Positions 8,486 through 19,775 of a stretch of DNA of 54,108 nucleotides are shown here, in pieces. Origin of the DNA: Pseudoalteromonas phenolica (GTDB taxonomy: Bacteria > Pseudomonadota > Gammaproteobacteria > Enterobacterales > Alteromonadaceae); the NCBI RefSeq assembly GCF_005886345.1, contig NZ_PNEC01000015.1, positions 1 through 54,108 on the forward strand, read 5' to 3'. The notes under the pieces were generated by a model. It saw only the letters and a list, made by a program, of their open reading frames with translations. It made no database searches and was not told the origin of the DNA. Numbering within the stretch: position 1 is the first letter of the stretch; each line of letters starts with the position of its first letter. The translations under genes and the position numbers were made by a program.

Positions 8486-9077
8486 AGTCTGCTTCCATTG
8501 TTAGTCTCTGTTCGCTGAACCATTGGACCGCCAAAGGATAGATTATGTGTTCTTGTTCGTGAACCCGCTGGGCAAGTGACTCTGCTGTATCATTTGCTAA
8601 AATTGGTACTTTAGCTTGTAAAACAACAGGTCCACCGTCTAATTCTTCTGTCACAAAGTGGACACTTACGCCATGCACATCGTCTTTAGCATCTATTGCT
8701 CTTTGGTGAGTATTCAGCCCTTGATACTTAGGCAACAAAGAAGGATGAATGTTCAACATTTTTCCCTTAAATTTTTGCACTAAGCTAGGAGTAAGAATAC
8801 GCATAAATCCAGCTAATACAACTAGAGCCGGGTCAAAAGAGTCAATTAATTGTGCGAGTTGTGCATCGTAGTCTTCGCGTGATGCGAAATCTTTATGGCT
8901 AAGAACACAAGTTTCAATGCCTGCGTTCTTTGCGCGTGTTAGGCCGAAAGCATCGGCCTTGTTGCTGATAACAGAGACAACATCACCACTGATTTGATTA
9001 CTTAGGCAAGCATCTATAATGGCTTGTAGATTTGAACCACTGCCTGAAATCAAGACAACAATACGCGATGCTGGCAT
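8430..9077 (-). CDS. purN: Phosphoribosylglycinamide formyltransferase
   Basis: A 215-residue enzyme for the third step of purine synthesis, which transfers a formyl group from 10-formyl-THF to GAR. Visible signatures are the N-terminal phosphate loop SGSGSNLQAI, the catalytic cluster MLNIHPSLLPKYQG (Asn and His), and HFVTEELDGGPV with the catalytic Asp. The length matches E. coli PurN (212). Its ATG shares one base with the purM stop (TAATG), so translation is coupled. The 3' end overlaps the next gene. Confidence 0.97.
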   Translation of the reverse strand: MPASRIVVLISGSGSNLQAIIDACLSNQISGDVVSVISNKADAFGLTRAKNAGIETCVLSHKDFASREDYDAQLAQLIDSFDPALVVLAGFMRILTPSLVQKFKGKMLNIHPSLLPKYQGLNTHQRAIDAKDDVHGVSVHFVTEELDGGPVVLQAKVPILANDTAESLAQRVHEQEHIIYPLAVQWFSEQRLTMEADYAVFDNQPLPPQGAQFAE

Positions 9078-10129
9078 TACTCAGCACCACCAATGATTTC
9101 TACTTGTTCTTCACCTGCAGCCGCAGTTTGAATTTCACCGATGTGCCACGCATCTTCACCTTGTGCTTTTAAAATCTCAAGGCTCTGCTCAAGTTTGTCT
9201 GCAGGAACTACTAAGATCATGCCAACACCGCAGTTGAATGTGCGGTACATTTCATGAGTTTCGATGTTACCGTTTTCTTGTAACCAGTTGAATACTACAG
9301 GCCATTGCCAGCTATCGCCCTTAACAACTGCTTTTGCTGATTCAGGCAATACGCGAGGAATGTTTTCCCAGAAACCACCACCAGTGATGTGAGAAAGTGC
9401 GTGTACGTCTACGTCTTTTAGTAGTTCTAAGATAGATTTAACGTAGATACGCGTAGGCTCCATTAGGTGTTCGCCTAATGTCTTGCCTTCGAATTCTGAG
9501 TTTGTATCAGCGCCTGACACTTCAAGCACTTTACGGATCAGTGAGTAACCGTTTGAGTGAGGCCCGCTAGAAGCAAGTGCGATCAGCTGGTTGCCAGCTG
9601 TTACTTTGGTACCGTCGATGATTTTTGATTTTTCTACAACACCAGTACAGAAACCAGCCATGTCATAGTCATCGCCTTCGTACATACCTGGCATTTCAGC
9701 AGTTTCACCACCGATAAGTGCACAGCCAGAAAGCTCACAACCTTTACCAATGCCAGTAACTACGTCAGCAGCAACGTCAACGTCTAGTTTACCTGTTGCA
9801 TAGTAGTCAAGGAAAAATAGTGGCTCAGCACCTTGAACGATAAGATCGTTTACACACATCGCAACAAGGTCGATACCTACTGTGTCGTGCTTTTTAAGAT
9901 CGATAGCAAGGCGAAGTTTTGTACCAACACCATCTGTGCCAGCTACTAGAACAGGCTCATTGTATCCAGTTGGAAGTTCGCATAGTGCACCAAAACCACC
10001 GATGCCACCCATAACTTCAGGGCGACGAGTTTTTTTCACTACGCCTTTAATACGCTCAACTAATGCATTACCAGCATCAATATCAACACCAGCGTCTTTA
10101 TAACTAAGAGACTGTTTTTGTTCGCTCAC
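9077..10129 (-). CDS. purM: Phosphoribosylformylglycinamidine cyclo-ligase
   Basis: AIR synthetase of 350 residues, which closes the imidazole ring in purine synthesis. The family signatures are clear: [39 protein letters not shown], the metal-binding [12 protein letters not shown], and [16 protein letters not shown]. The start codon is GTG at 10127-10129, with GAGGA seven bases upstream. It is the first gene of the operon purM-purN-DUF3108. The 150 bases upstream hold the promoters for this gene and for the divergent lipoprotein; I see no convincing PurR box there. Confidence 0.97.
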   Translation of the reverse strand: MSEQKQSLSYKDAGVDIDAGNALVERIKGVVKKTRRPEVMGGIGGFGALCELPTGYNEPVLVAGTDGVGTKLRLAIDLKKHDTVGIDLVAMCVNDLIVQGAEPLFFLDYYATGKLDVDVAADVVTGIGKGCELSGCALIGGETAEMPGMYEGDDYDMAGFCTGVVEKSKIIDGTKVTAGNQLIALASSGPHSNGYSLIRKVLEVSGADTNSEFEGKTLGEHLMEPTRIYVKSILELLKDVDVHALSHITGGGFWENIPRVLPESAKAVVKGDSWQWPVVFNWLQENGNIETHEMYRTFNCGVGMILVVPADKLEQSLEILKAQGEDAWHIGEIQTAAAGEEQVEIIGGAE

Positions 10130-10279
10130 AGGTTTTCCTCAAAAATAGAATAGGGGTTGCTTAGAAACGCGCATATTTTACAACAATTGAGAAAGGGGGG
10201 CTAGTTGAATTAGGCTTTTGTTGAGTTTCGATGTTGTGTAAGCTTAGAATTGTCGCGCGAAAATAAACAAAGGATAAGT

Positions 10280-12094
10280 ATGAATTATCAGCATTTAAAA
10301 ACAGGGTTTGTGGCAATGACATTAATGTTACTAGCTGCATGCTCGTCCACAGCGATGAAATATACAAAAATAGCAAATAATCAGAACCTTACGCAAGGTC
10401 ATGGCGTGGTTGCTCTGCAACTTGTTAATAATACTGAGCGTTTAGCAACATGGCATAGTTCTTGGGATGAAGTTATTTTAGTTAGATTGGACAATCAGGA
10501 AGAATTAAAGCAGCAAGCTATAGAAGAAGCTAAAACGAAGGCAAAAAAGCGTGGCAAAAAATTCGAGCCAGAGCAAGTTGATTGGGAGCCTGAGTTCTTT
10601 ATTCTACAGCCTAATACTCATGGTACTTTAGCTAGCCAAGCATTTGTAGGAACTATGCCTGAAGGTGAGTATATGATTTCATCTTTATATAGCAGTTACT
10701 CTGATGGAAATATGTCATCTTGGATAACTATGCCAGTGTTTTTCTCTGCGGGTATTTTTGAAGTAAAACAGAGCCAGTTTACAAATTTGGGTACGGTAGT
10801 GTTTCAACCCTTATTAAGTACAAAAGAAGCATCATTTTGGAGTACAACATCACAGCAAAAAGCTTATGTGACTAGAATGAAGCAAGGGCAAGACTTGACC
10901 GAGTTTGTTACTCAGCATTATCCGAAATTAATCCAGTCGGTTAGTTTTGATAAAGTGAATGGCTGGAAACAAGATGATTTAGTTGAATACAGAAATAAGC
11001 TTGCGTCTCTATCGCAAGAGAATTCTTTTGGCGAGCGTTCAGTATCTTTAAACATGGGCGAGAGTAATGCTCTATTATCTCGTTTAGGCCGTCTACACCT
11101 GCTTGATAGTAAGGGAAATCTCTCTTCTGACACCCTACCCACATCATCTCAGCTGACTGCTGCTACTTACTTCAATGACCAATTATTAGTTGGCAGTGAA
11201 CGTGGAGAGCTTTTTGCTGGTCAGATTAATAACTGGGAAAAAGTCAGTGCAGTATCAGCCAAAGAAGCGTTTATATGGTTAGCAACTCAAGGTGAAATGG
11301 GTTATGCGTTAACGGGTTCAAAAAACCAATATAGACTCTATAGCTTTAAAGAGTTAGAACAACAATGGGAAGTGTTAGGAACTTTTAAGAAAAAGCCAGG
11401 CAATAATTTTTGGGTACAAAATGGCGGCATATTTCCGTTTTTTGACGATAAAGGCAAAATAAAACTAATTAATGATAATAAGTTATTCACCTTTGAAGAA
11501 TCAGGCAGAAAGTGGGAAAGTAAAAAGCATCCTGCGTTTAAGCAACTAATACAGTTAAATACAGGTGAACTGATAGGTCTTGAAGTTAGTCAATGGGATG
11601 GGATTGGTGATCAAGTTGTTTCATTAGATTATGGTAAAACATGGTACGAACTTGATCGTTCTTTGAGTATTTTTGGCGACGTAAAAGCTGATGCAACATT
11701 AGCAGCAGTACTAAATGGGAATACCCTTGTTACTGTCGGTCGTGTAAAAGCGAAAAATAATAAAAAGAGAGCTCTAAGTATTATAAGTGCTGAAGTCAAA
11801 AGCAGCAATTTAAACCCAAAATCCAAACTGTTATGGCAAACGCATGGTCAGCCAAAGGATAACTGCCATACCATTTTGCCCCAACTCTCATCAGGTCAAA
11901 CACTTTACTTTCTGTGTGATCAGGGCCAAGTGGTTAAAACAGATGACATGGGGAAAAATTGGCAAACCGCAATTGAAGTTAATGTAAAACTAATGCAAGA
12001 AAAGTACGAAGGTTTTTTAGAGGAGCTCCAACAGCAGTCAGATAAAGAAAAGCAAACTAAAACTGCTAATGCAAACGATAAAAATCAACTTTAA
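10280..12094 (+). CDS. Lipoprotein with Asp-box (BNR-like) repeats
   Basis: A 604-residue lipoprotein: signal with LLAAC, lipidated Cys21. Two Asp-box motifs are visible, SLDYGKTW at 448-455 and TDDMGKNW at 554-561. This suggests a beta-propeller like those of sialidases and photosystem-assembly proteins, though no catalytic residues can be named. An N-terminal part (about 30-200) contains a lysine-rich stretch near residue 90 and reads like a beta-sandwich. I start at the ATG at 10280, which has AAAGGA upstream; a TTG ten codons earlier is in frame but has no ribosome site. It stands alone with a terminator. Ligand and role are unknown. Confidence 0.75.
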   Translation: MNYQHLKTGFVAMTLMLLAACSSTAMKYTKIANNQNLTQGHGVVALQLVNNTERLATWHSSWDEVILVRLDNQEELKQQAIEEAKTKAKKRGKKFEPEQVDWEPEFFILQPNTHGTLASQAFVGTMPEGEYMISSLYSSYSDGNMSSWITMPVFFSAGIFEVKQSQFTNLGTVVFQPLLSTKEASFWSTTSQQKAYVTRMKQGQDLTEFVTQHYPKLIQSVSFDKVNGWKQDDLVEYRNKLASLSQENSFGERSVSLNMGESNALLSRLGRLHLLDSKGNLSSDTLPTSSQLTAATYFNDQLLVGSERGELFAGQINNWEKVSAVSAKEAFIWLATQGEMGYALTGSKNQYRLYSFKELEQQWEVLGTFKKKPGNNFWVQNGGIFPFFDDKGKIKLINDNKLFTFEESGRKWESKKHPAFKQLIQLNTGELIGLEVSQWDGIGDQVVSLDYGKTWYELDRSLSIFGDVKADATLAAVLNGNTLVTVGRVKAKNNKKRALSIISAEVKSSNLNPKSKLLWQTHGQPKDNCHTILPQLSSGQTLYFLCDQGQVVKTDDMGKNWQTAIEVNVKLMQEKYEGFLEELQQQSDKEKQTKTANANDKNQL

Positions 12095-12107
12095 TTCGCC
12101 ATTGCAT

Positions 12108-12138
12108 ACTAAAAAGGAGCGCTAACGCTCCTTTTAGT
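12108..12138. terminator. Bidirectional terminator between the Asp-box lipoprotein and cmoB
   Basis: AAAGGAGCG pairs with CGCTCCTTT around a CTAA loop (12113-12134), extended by ACTAAAA and TTAGT on the sides. Confidence 0.88.
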
Positions 12139-12145
12139 TACTTTT

Positions 12146-13114
12146 TCAGCTTTCGGCGATAATTATCGCACGAAGTGGAGCAGGGTAGCCTTCAATGGTT
12201 TTTGTTGGGTCGTTCGGGTCAAGGAAATCAGCCAGAGATTCTGTCTCCATCCACTCAGTACGTCTTTGTTCATCTAATGACGTGACATCTTCATTCACAA
12301 CTCGAATATTTTTGAACCCGACACGCTCAAGCCATAAGGTTAATGCAGCTGTGCTTGGAATAAACCAAACGTTACGCATTTTTGCATAGCGATCTGTAGG
12401 TACTAGAACAGTATGCGCATCACCTTCAACTACCAATGTTTCTAATACGAGTTCGCCGCCTTTGCGTAATTGGGCTTTTAACTGCGCTAGAAAGTCAATG
12501 GGAGAACGTCTGTGATATAAAACACCCATTGAAAAAACGGTATCAAAAGCTTTTAGCTCAGGTAATTGCTCAACACCCAGGGGTAAAAGATGTACGTTTT
12601 CATCTTTATTAAAATGTTTTATTGCTTGGAATTGCGATAAAAACAGATCTGACGGGTCAATACCAACGACAAATTCAGCTCCCGCACCTTTCATACGCCA
12701 TAAATGATAGCCCGAACCACAGCCGATATCTAAAACAGTACGTCCGTGAAGTGGACTAATATGCTCAACTAGGCGGTCCCATTTCCAATCGCTGCGCCAC
12801 TCTGTATCAATATGAATACCATGAATGTGAAAAGGGCCTTTTCGCCATGGCATCATGCGCTTTAATAAATGCGTCAGTTGTTTTGTGTGACCTTCAGATA
12901 ATTCTGTTTCTAGACCAAATTCAACTTTATCTGTGATATTGATATGTTGCGTATTTGATTCAGGCAGGTTCTTAAGTACTTTTTCCCATTTTGGCCAATC
13001 GCCGTGTTGGGCTTCTTTTTGCCAGTGTGTTAATTGTGCTGGAAGCGTATCTAACCAATGGCTAAGTGGCCCTTTAGCAATGGCCGCATAAAAATCTGTA
13101 AACCAAGTATTCAT
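12146..13114 (-). CDS. cmoB: tRNA U34 carboxymethyltransferase
   Basis: A 322-residue enzyme that transfers the carboxymethyl group of carboxy-SAM to 5-hydroxyuridine 34 of tRNA, giving cmo5U. Signatures are [22 protein letters not shown], the SAM loop [24 protein letters not shown] and the C-terminal [16 protein letters not shown] use the ATG at 13112-13114, since [10 protein letters not shown] matches the family N-terminus. A longer open frame to 13210 overlaps the end of cmoA and is not family-like. It lies ten bases after cmoA and is co-transcribed with it. Confidence 0.96.
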   Translation of the reverse strand: MNTWFTDFYAAIAKGPLSHWLDTLPAQLTHWQKEAQHGDWPKWEKVLKNLPESNTQHINITDKVEFGLETELSEGHTKQLTHLLKRMMPWRKGPFHIHGIHIDTEWRSDWKWDRLVEHISPLHGRTVLDIGCGSGYHLWRMKGAGAEFVVGIDPSDLFLSQFQAIKHFNKDENVHLLPLGVEQLPELKAFDTVFSMGVLYHRRSPIDFLAQLKAQLRKGGELVLETLVVEGDAHTVLVPTDRYAKMRNVWFIPSTAALTLWLERVGFKNIRVVNEDVTSLDEQRRTEWMETESLADFLDPNDPTKTIEGYPAPLRAIIIAES

Positions 13115-13124
13115 TTTAATTCCG

Positions 13125-13883
<759 letters not shown>

Positions 13884-14054
13884 TTAGCATTTTAAATAAA
13901 TTAATCTGGGGTATTTTGTAAGAAGAATGTATGTTTTTGAAACTAAAATGAAATATTTTCTTAATATTATGTTCTAAATCATGCCATCATCGTTTATTGT
14001 AATATACAAAAGAACTATAAAGTTGTTGGTTCGTTTGAACTAAAGGATTGGAAT

Positions 14055-14264
14055 ATGTTTTTCCTCAAATTGTGCGATTTTTTTCATAAGTTTAGAGCTT
14101 TGTACATAACATTGTGGCTATTAATTATTTGTACTATTGTTGCTTGCACATACCTAGCTGTGGCAAAAGATCAAACAGAAACAATTGCAGTAATGCTAAT
14201 TTGTTTAATAATGACATGGCCTTTGTCAAAAATCTCACAGTTAAATAAGAGCCGCTACAAATAA
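14055..14264 (+). CDS. Small two-helix membrane protein, unknown
   Basis: 69 residues with two hydrophobic stretches, at about 16-36 and 43-57, and a basic C-terminus (LNKSRYK). AAAGGA lies upstream of the ATG. The organisation is that of a small inner-membrane hairpin protein; no family is recognised. It stands alone between cmoA (divergent) and the DUF3334 gene. The plausible start and membrane pattern support a real gene. Confidence 0.5.
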   Translation: MFFLKLCDFFHKFRALYITLWLLIICTIVACTYLAVAKDQTETIAVMLICLIMTWPLSKISQLNKSRYK

Positions 14265-14479
14265 GCATCTGATGATTATAAAAATACAATTCATCGTGGA
14301 CCTATATTTTTAGAACTATAAGTTTGCTTCAAAAGTGTGCTATGAACTTTGAGTAGAATCATGGTGATTACAGCAACTAACAATCACTATATATTTGTCT
14401 GATATCACATAGCAGTTGTAACTTTTAGACTTGTCACATATCTTATGTACAAGTTCGGTTAATTATTAAAGAGAAAAAA
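14265..14479 (+). promoter_or_regulatory. Upstream region of the DUF3334 gene with an interrupted palindrome
   Basis: No gene is seen here. ACTTGTCACATA (14429-14440) is nearly the reverse complement of TATGTACAAGT (14444-14454), with one extra base in the left arm. It ends 25 bases before the start codon and could be an operator or a leader hairpin. I see no T-run, so it is not a terminator. Confidence 0.4.
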
Positions 14480-15184
14480 ATGGCAAGAAACAAAGTGATT
14501 AGCACAGAAGATATTTTATCAACCCTGTGCCACTCGGTGACCGAAGTTTTATCCTCAGCTAGTGGCAATCAAATTTCGTATTCTGCAATGGTACAAAAAA
14601 TTACACGCACGTGTATGCGACCAGATATTGGTTGTTTTGTGTTGTTCGACGGCGGCTTCACAGGACTTGTTGTGATGAATTTCACGCAGCAAGCTGCGAT
14701 GGAAATTTATCAAGATTACATGCGTAACATGGGTATGCCTGAAGAAGAAATTGCTCTGAGTCACTTGTCTGATGATGTATCTAATGTGTTGGGTGAGTTA
14801 ATGAACCAAATGGTCGGTGACTTTACTGGCAAGGTGCGTGAACAGCTTCACACTTCAATTACACAAAATCAGCCTAAAATGATGGCGATTAACAAGCAGG
14901 TGCAAATTTCTGTTGATACCACGATGGATAGGCCTCAGGCACGTCGTGTAACGTTTACTACACAAAACCAAAATATTTTCTACCTCGAATTAGCAATGGA
15001 TAAAACAGAGTTTATTAAGCTACATGATTTCGACATTGCCGAATCTATCGACCCTGATTCAATTATTGAAAATCAAGCCAACTTTGATAAAAGGAAGCAA
15101 GATGCTTCTAAAATAAAATCCGCTGCTAATAATGAAGTTAGCGACGATGCTGATGATGGTTTTTTGGCTAAATTAGGCTTATAA
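14480..15184 (+). CDS. DUF3334 family protein, CheX/CheC-like
   Basis: A 234-residue cytoplasmic protein matching DUF3334, found in Vibrio, Shewanella and Pseudoalteromonas. Its central SDDVSNVLGELMNQMVGDFTGKV (about 95-118) resembles the E..N...G helix of CheX and CheC phosphatases, including the acidic residue and the Asn. A role in response-regulator dephosphorylation is therefore possible but unproven. The C-terminus is charged and probably disordered (DDADDGFLAKLGL). A ribosome site with GAG precedes the ATG. It is a single gene with a terminator shared with its neighbour. Confidence 0.8.
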   Translation: MARNKVISTEDILSTLCHSVTEVLSSASGNQISYSAMVQKITRTCMRPDIGCFVLFDGGFTGLVVMNFTQQAAMEIYQDYMRNMGMPEEEIALSHLSDDVSNVLGELMNQMVGDFTGKVREQLHTSITQNQPKMMAINKQVQISVDTTMDRPQARRVTFTTQNQNIFYLELAMDKTEFIKLHDFDIAESIDPDSIIENQANFDKRKQDASKIKSAANNEVSDDADDGFLAKLGL

Positions 15185-15202
15185 GAAACTTAGACATCAA
15201 AT

Positions 15203-15230
15203 AAAAAAGCAGGCATAGCCTGCTTTTTTT
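15203..15230. terminator. Bidirectional terminator between the DUF3334 and YgjP-like genes
   Basis: AAAAAAGCAGGC and GCCTGCTTTTTT pair perfectly around an ATA loop. Confidence 0.93.
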
Positions 15231-15234
15231 GTGT

Positions 15235-15744
15235 TTAATAAAAACTGAGTTGCTCTTGTCGAAGTACTAAAAATAGCCTCAACTCTAGTTCAAGCTGGTG
15301 ATATTCTGGCTCCATGTGGCAACACAGATTGTAAAAACTTTTGTTGTGATCTTTTTCTTTGAAGTGGGCTAGTTCATGAACTACTAAGGCTTTTAAGAGT
15401 GGTTCTGGCGCTAAACGAAGTTGCTCGGCTATGGCAATTTCATGTTTGGCTTTTAGCTTGCCACCGTGTTGTTGTCGTTTAAAGGTATGTGTGCCCAGTG
15501 CATTTTTTACTAAATCTTTCTGCTTCTTATACTGTACTTGCTGCAACTTGGGGGCATTCTTCAAGTATTTTTGCTTGAGTTCATTCGTGAATTCAAAAAG
15601 TAATTTGTCATTTTTTAGAGTGTGACTAACAGGGTATTTATTTTTGAAAAACGAAAGCAGCTTATTACCACAGATAAGCATATCAACTTGTGCTTGAATA
15701 TTTTCAGGGTAATGACTGAAATAGTGTGTGTAAGGGTGGGGCAC
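15235..15744 (-). CDS. YgjP-like zinc metallopeptidase (DUF45/WLM-type)
   Basis: A 169-residue soluble protein with the zinc-binding helix VVHELAHFKEKDHNKSFY (HELAH, then a third His eight residues on) near residues 122-139. This is the gluzincin pattern of YgjP/DUF45 proteins. The C-terminal half (EPEYHQLELELRLFL) also fits. The N-terminal half is basic and not recognised. Substrates of this group are not known. It is the last gene before the shared terminator. The DUF72 gene lies 31 bases upstream in the same direction and may be co-transcribed. Confidence 0.82.
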   Translation of the reverse strand: MPHPYTHYFSHYPENIQAQVDMLICGNKLLSFFKNKYPVSHTLKNDKLLFEFTNELKQKYLKNAPKLQQVQYKKQKDLVKNALGTHTFKRQQHGGKLKAKHEIAIAEQLRLAPEPLLKALVVHELAHFKEKDHNKSFYNLCCHMEPEYHQLELELRLFLVLRQEQLSFY

Positions 15745-15775
15745 TGGTTACTCTCTACTCTAATTTGATGTAATT

Positions 15776-16624
15776 CTAAAACAATGAGTTTTGCTTTGCT
15801 TCTTTTTCAGCAGGAAATGGCAAACTGACATTATGTTCTAAACCTAACTCAGCAATAAACTGCCTAGCTAAAAGTGGTGCGTCATAGTTATCGGCGGTAT
15901 GGAAAAACACATAGGGGGTTTTGCCTTCTTCAAGCCACAGACGAATTTTATTTAACCAAGGTTTGTAAAAAGCTCTATTGTCTTCAAGGTTTGATGTGCC
16001 GACATATCTGACGATAGGTGCATTGCTGGTGGCTAAGACATGAAGTGGTACTTTAGGTTTCTTTGCCTGGGCATCTATTATGGCTTCTGTGTTTGGTATT
16101 TCACTAAAAAGAGGTCGTGTATCCATCATGATACGGTTGTAATTATGTTTCATTAAGAACTGGTTATAACGACGCTCCGCATCGCCTTTATCGAAAAAAT
16201 CTAAATGTCTTACTTCAACGGCAACAGAAAGCTCATCTGGTAATAAAGCACAGAAATTTTCAATGCGATGCAAATATTCAGGGGAACATGCTTTGGGAAG
16301 TTGTATCATTACTTGCCCGATTTTAGGAAAAAGTGGGCTAAACAAATCAAGCCAAACCTTTAAGTCATCTTGGCAATGTTGTAACGCCATGTCATGGCTA
16401 AAGCGTCTCGGTATCTTAAAGGTAAATTTAAAATCCTCGGGCACTGCCTGATACCATTTAGTTATGGTGTCTGGTTTTGGGTTGGCATAAAAACTGGTGT
16501 TACCTTCAACGGTGTTAAAAATTTGACCATATTCTGAGAGCATATTGCTTGGCGCACAGTTAGACGAAAAAAAACGACCTTTCCAGTGAGTGCTACTCCA
16601 TTGGGGACAACCTAAGTAAAGCAT
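15776..16624 (-). CDS. DUF72 protein, YecE-like TIM barrel
   Basis: A DUF72 protein of 282 residues from the ATG at 16624. Signatures: MLYLGCPQWSSTHWKGRF at the start, YGQIFNTVEGNTSFYANP, FTFKIPRRFSHD, VEVRHLDFFD and YVFFHTADNYDAP. The fold is a TIM barrel; the activity of the family is unknown. An in-frame GTG ten codons earlier exists, but homologues start at MxYxGxPQW. Neither start has a good ribosome site. It probably shares an operon with the YgjP-like gene downstream. Confidence 0.85.
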   Translation of the reverse strand: MLYLGCPQWSSTHWKGRFFSSNCAPSNMLSEYGQIFNTVEGNTSFYANPKPDTITKWYQAVPEDFKFTFKIPRRFSHDMALQHCQDDLKVWLDLFSPLFPKIGQVMIQLPKACSPEYLHRIENFCALLPDELSVAVEVRHLDFFDKGDAERRYNQFLMKHNYNRIMMDTRPLFSEIPNTEAIIDAQAKKPKVPLHVLATSNAPIVRYVGTSNLEDNRAFYKPWLNKIRLWLEEGKTPYVFFHTADNYDAPLLARQFIAELGLEHNVSLPFPAEKEAKQNSLF

Positions 16625-16811
16625 ATTTTTTATTAAATGACTTAATATGAGCACGAGAGTGTAACAAATAGGTGCAATAGTTGGAAAATTTACAAACTAT
16701 TGCGAAAGCTCAGCACTTCAAGGATGACATTAACGGCGATTTTTATATAATTGGAGCAATTTTTCATTAAACGAAGTTCAGCACTAAGCTTGCTGAACAA
16801 ACAGGAATGCT

Positions 16812-18593
16812 ATGCGCTCTATATACTGCGGAAATTTAAACAGCAGCCATGTTGGTCAAGAAGTAGAACTATGTGGTTGGATCAACAAACGTCGTGACTT
16901 AGGTGGTCTCATTTTCATCGACTTGCGTGACCGTGAAGGGTTAGTTCAGGTGGTATTTGACCCTGAAGTTGAAGGTTTGATGGATGTGGCGAATACGTTA
17001 CGTCAAGAGTTCTGTGTAAAGGTAACAGGTACTGTACGTGCGCGTCCTGAAAGCCAAATTAACAAAGATATGGCAACAGGTGAAGTTGAAATTTTAGGCA
17101 CAGGTTTAACGGTAATTAACCGCTCTGAGCCTTTACCGTTAGACTTTAACCAGCAAAACTCTGAAGAGCGTCGTTTAAAGTATCGCTATTTAGACCTTCG
17201 TCGCCTTGAAATGTTAGACAGAATTAAGCTGCGTGCTAAAGCAAGCAGCTTTGTGCGTCGTTTCTTAGACACAAATGACTTCTTAGACATTGAAACGCCA
17301 GTGCTTACTAAAGCAACGCCAGAAGGTGCCCGTGACTATTTAGTACCGAGTCGTGTTCATAAAGGCAGTTTTTATGCGTTACCTCAGTCTCCTCAGTTGT
17401 TCAAGCAACTACTGATGATGTCTGGTTTCGATCGTTACTATCAAATCGTTAAGTGTTTCCGTGATGAAGATTTACGTGCTGACCGCCAGCCTGAATTTAC
17501 ACAAATTGATTTAGAAACGTCATTCATGACGTCTAATCAAGTTCGTGAAGTAACAGAGCGTTTAATTCGTGAAATGTGGCAAGAGCTTCTAGACGTGGAT
17601 TTAGGAACTTTCCCTACAATGCCTTACAGCGAAGCGATGAGTCGTTTTGGTTCAGACAAGCCAGACCTGCGTAACCCGTTAGAACTTGTTGATGTGGCTG
17701 ACATTGTTAAAGATGTAGAGTTCAAAGTATTAGCTGCCCCTGCAAATGATGAAAAAGGTCGTGTTGCTGTGCTAACTGTGCCAGGCGGTGCAAAACTTTC
17801 TCGTAAGCAAATCGACGAATATACTAAGTTTGTAGGCATCTACGGTGCAAAAGGCCTTGCTTGGATGAAAGTTAATGACCGTGATGCAGGTGTTGAAGGT
17901 GTTCAATCTCCAATTGCTAAATTCTTAAATGAACAAGTCATTAATTCACTGCTTGAGCGCACAAATGCTCAAACTGGTGACATCATCTTATTTGGTGCTG
18001 ACAAGCGTAATACTGTAAACGAAGCAATGGGCGCGTTACGCTTAAAAGTAGGTTTAGACCTAGAACTAACAGATCTAGACAAATGGGCACCTTTATGGGT
18101 TGTAGACTTCCCGATGTTTGAAGAAGACGATGAAGGTAATCTTCATGCAGTTCACCATCCATTCACTGCTCCAAAAGCTATCTCTGCAGCAGAGCTTGAA
18201 GCTAACCCAGCTGAGGCTATTAGTGATGCATACGACATGGTACTGAATGGCTATGAAGTAGGTGGTGGTTCTGTTCGTATTCACAATAATGACATGCAAC
18301 AAGCTGCATTCCGCATTCTAGGTATTGAAAAGCAAGAGCAAGAAGATAAGTTTGGTTTCTTACTTGATGCACTTAAGTACGGTACACCGCCACATGCAGG
18401 TCTTGCATTCGGTCTAGACCGTCTAGTTATGTTACTTTGCGGAACAGACAATATTCGTGATGTGATTGCGTTCCCGAAAACAACGCAGGCATCTTGTTTA
18501 ATGACAAATGCACCAAGTGTTGCAAACCTTGATGCATTAACTGAACTTGCTATTTCAGTTGAAAAAGCACAAGAAGAGCAAAACGACGCTTAA
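16812..18593 (+). CDS. aspS: Aspartyl-tRNA synthetase
   Basis: A 593-residue bacterial-type class II synthetase that charges tRNA-Asp. The order is an N-terminal OB anticodon-binding fold ([23 protein letters not shown]..., residues 15-105), motif 2 around [16 protein letters not shown], the GAD insertion domain in the middle (about 280-420), and motif 3 [13 protein letters not shown] near the C-terminus. The length matches E. coli AspS (590). A GGAA lies before the ATG. It is a single gene. A weak hairpin with a T-run follows at 18615-18637. Confidence 0.98.
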   Translation: MRSIYCGNLNSSHVGQEVELCGWINKRRDLGGLIFIDLRDREGLVQVVFDPEVEGLMDVANTLRQEFCVKVTGTVRARPESQINKDMATGEVEILGTGLTVINRSEPLPLDFNQQNSEERRLKYRYLDLRRLEMLDRIKLRAKASSFVRRFLDTNDFLDIETPVLTKATPEGARDYLVPSRVHKGSFYALPQSPQLFKQLLMMSGFDRYYQIVKCFRDEDLRADRQPEFTQIDLETSFMTSNQVREVTERLIREMWQELLDVDLGTFPTMPYSEAMSRFGSDKPDLRNPLELVDVADIVKDVEFKVLAAPANDEKGRVAVLTVPGGAKLSRKQIDEYTKFVGIYGAKGLAWMKVNDRDAGVEGVQSPIAKFLNEQVINSLLERTNAQTGDIILFGADKRNTVNEAMGALRLKVGLDLELTDLDKWAPLWVVDFPMFEEDDEGNLHAVHHPFTAPKAISAAELEANPAEAISDAYDMVLNGYEVGGGSVRIHNNDMQQAAFRILGIEKQEQEDKFGFLLDALKYGTPPHAGLAFGLDRLVMLLCGTDNIRDVIAFPKTTQASCLMTNAPSVANLDALTELAISVEKAQEEQNDA

Positions 18594-18774
18594 TCGTTGT
18601 TTGGAATAAGGAAGGCGGTCAATTGGTCGCTTTTTTTATATCTAAAATTTTGAACAGGCTTAAAGCTAATTTGAGACTAGTTCGTCTAACAAATTCTCTA
18701 AGTTATGAGTTTCGATGAGTAGTAATTACGTGAAGAATTGTAGTTATGATTTATGATTTATGATTTGGGACGTA

Positions 18775-18803
18775 TAAAGCCGCTAAGTGAATTAGCGGCT
18801 TTA
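18775..18803 (-). terminator. Intrinsic terminator of ttcA
   Basis: TAAAGCCGCTAA and TTAGCGGCTTTA pair over twelve bases around a five-base loop, just beyond the ttcA stop. Confidence 0.88.
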
Positions 18804-18812
18804 TTAAAAAGC

Positions 18813-19724
18813 TTAGACCAACTCGATTGGTTGGATTTTTACTGAGTTATCCTCTTCTTCCTGTTCCCTTGCAGGCTCTTTAAAATCAGGCTTATCAAGG
18901 GCAATATCACCGCCGTCAATCACTTCACCTGTTTGCAGGTTTTTAAAATCAAACAACTCTCCATCTGCTAAATGCGAAGGTACGACGTTTTGCATTGCAG
19001 TGAAGATGCTCTCAATACGACCTGGGTTTGATTTATTCCACTCATGTAACATGGCTTTAACGTGTTTGCGCTGAAGATTTTCTTGAGAGCCACACAAGTT
19101 ACAAGGAATAATCGGGAACGCTTGTGCTGTTGCGTACTGCTCAATATCAGCTTCTTTACAGTAAGCTAGAGGGCGGATCACCATATGTTGTCCGTCGTCA
19201 CTCATGAGTTTAGCTGGCATGCCTTTTAATTTACCGCCATAAAACATGTTTAAAAACATGGTTTCAATCATGTCATCGCGGTGATGACCAAGCGCGATTT
19301 TAGTTGCACCCATTTCCTTTGCCGTGCGGTACAAAATGCCGCGACGAAGGCGAGAACAAAGCGAACAAGTTGTTTTACCCTCAGGGATCTTATCTTTAAC
19401 AATGCTATAAGTATCTTCTTCGACGATCTTATATTCGATACCTAGACCATCTAAATACTCAGGCAGAATATGCTCAGGAAAGCCAGGTTGTTTCTGATCA
19501 AGATTAATCGCAAACACGTCAAATTTAATGGGGGCAACGCGTTGAAGATGCTGAAGAATATCTAGTAGGGTGTAGCTATCTTTGCCGCCAGAAAGGCAAA
19601 CCATGACACGATCGCCTTCTTCGATCATGTTGAAATCACCAACAGCTTGACCAGCTAATCGACGCAATCTCTTTTGAAGTTTATTCAGGTTATAAGCGGT
19701 TTTGGCTTCTTTTGAGTGAGACAC
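18813..19724 (-). CDS. ttcA: tRNA 2-thiocytidine(32) synthetase
   Basis: A 303-residue PP-loop ATPase that thiolates C32 of certain tRNAs using an Fe-S cluster. The PP-loop SGGKDS is at about 45-50. Cluster cysteines are visible as C120-x2-C123 (CSLC) and C208-x2-C211 (CNLC), matching the E. coli layout. [11 protein letters not shown] and [13 protein letters not shown] are also conserved. A charged, acidic C-terminal tail (EQEEEDNS) is longer than usual. It follows uspE after 93 bases; the order fnr-uspE-ttcA is conserved in many gammaproteobacteria. Confidence 0.97.
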   Translation of the reverse strand: MSHSKEAKTAYNLNKLQKRLRRLAGQAVGDFNMIEEGDRVMVCLSGGKDSYTLLDILQHLQRVAPIKFDVFAINLDQKQPGFPEHILPEYLDGLGIEYKIVEEDTYSIVKDKIPEGKTTCSLCSRLRRGILYRTAKEMGATKIALGHHRDDMIETMFLNMFYGGKLKGMPAKLMSDDGQHMVIRPLAYCKEADIEQYATAQAFPIIPCNLCGSQENLQRKHVKAMLHEWNKSNPGRIESIFTAMQNVVPSHLADGELFDFKNLQTGEVIDGGDIALDKPDFKEPAREQEEEDNSVKIQPIELV

Positions 19725-19775
19725 TCGGCCCCCTATTTAAATGACGGAAAAATAAGGGCGCATTATACCCAAACC

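Noticed and set aside
10130..10279. PurR box upstream of purM
   Set aside because: No sequence close to the GCAAACGTTTGC consensus; only a short GCGCGTTT-like stretch on the minus strand.
18615..18637. Terminator after aspS
   Set aside because: The stem needs two G-T pairs and is short; the T-run is good, but I do not list it as a supported terminator.
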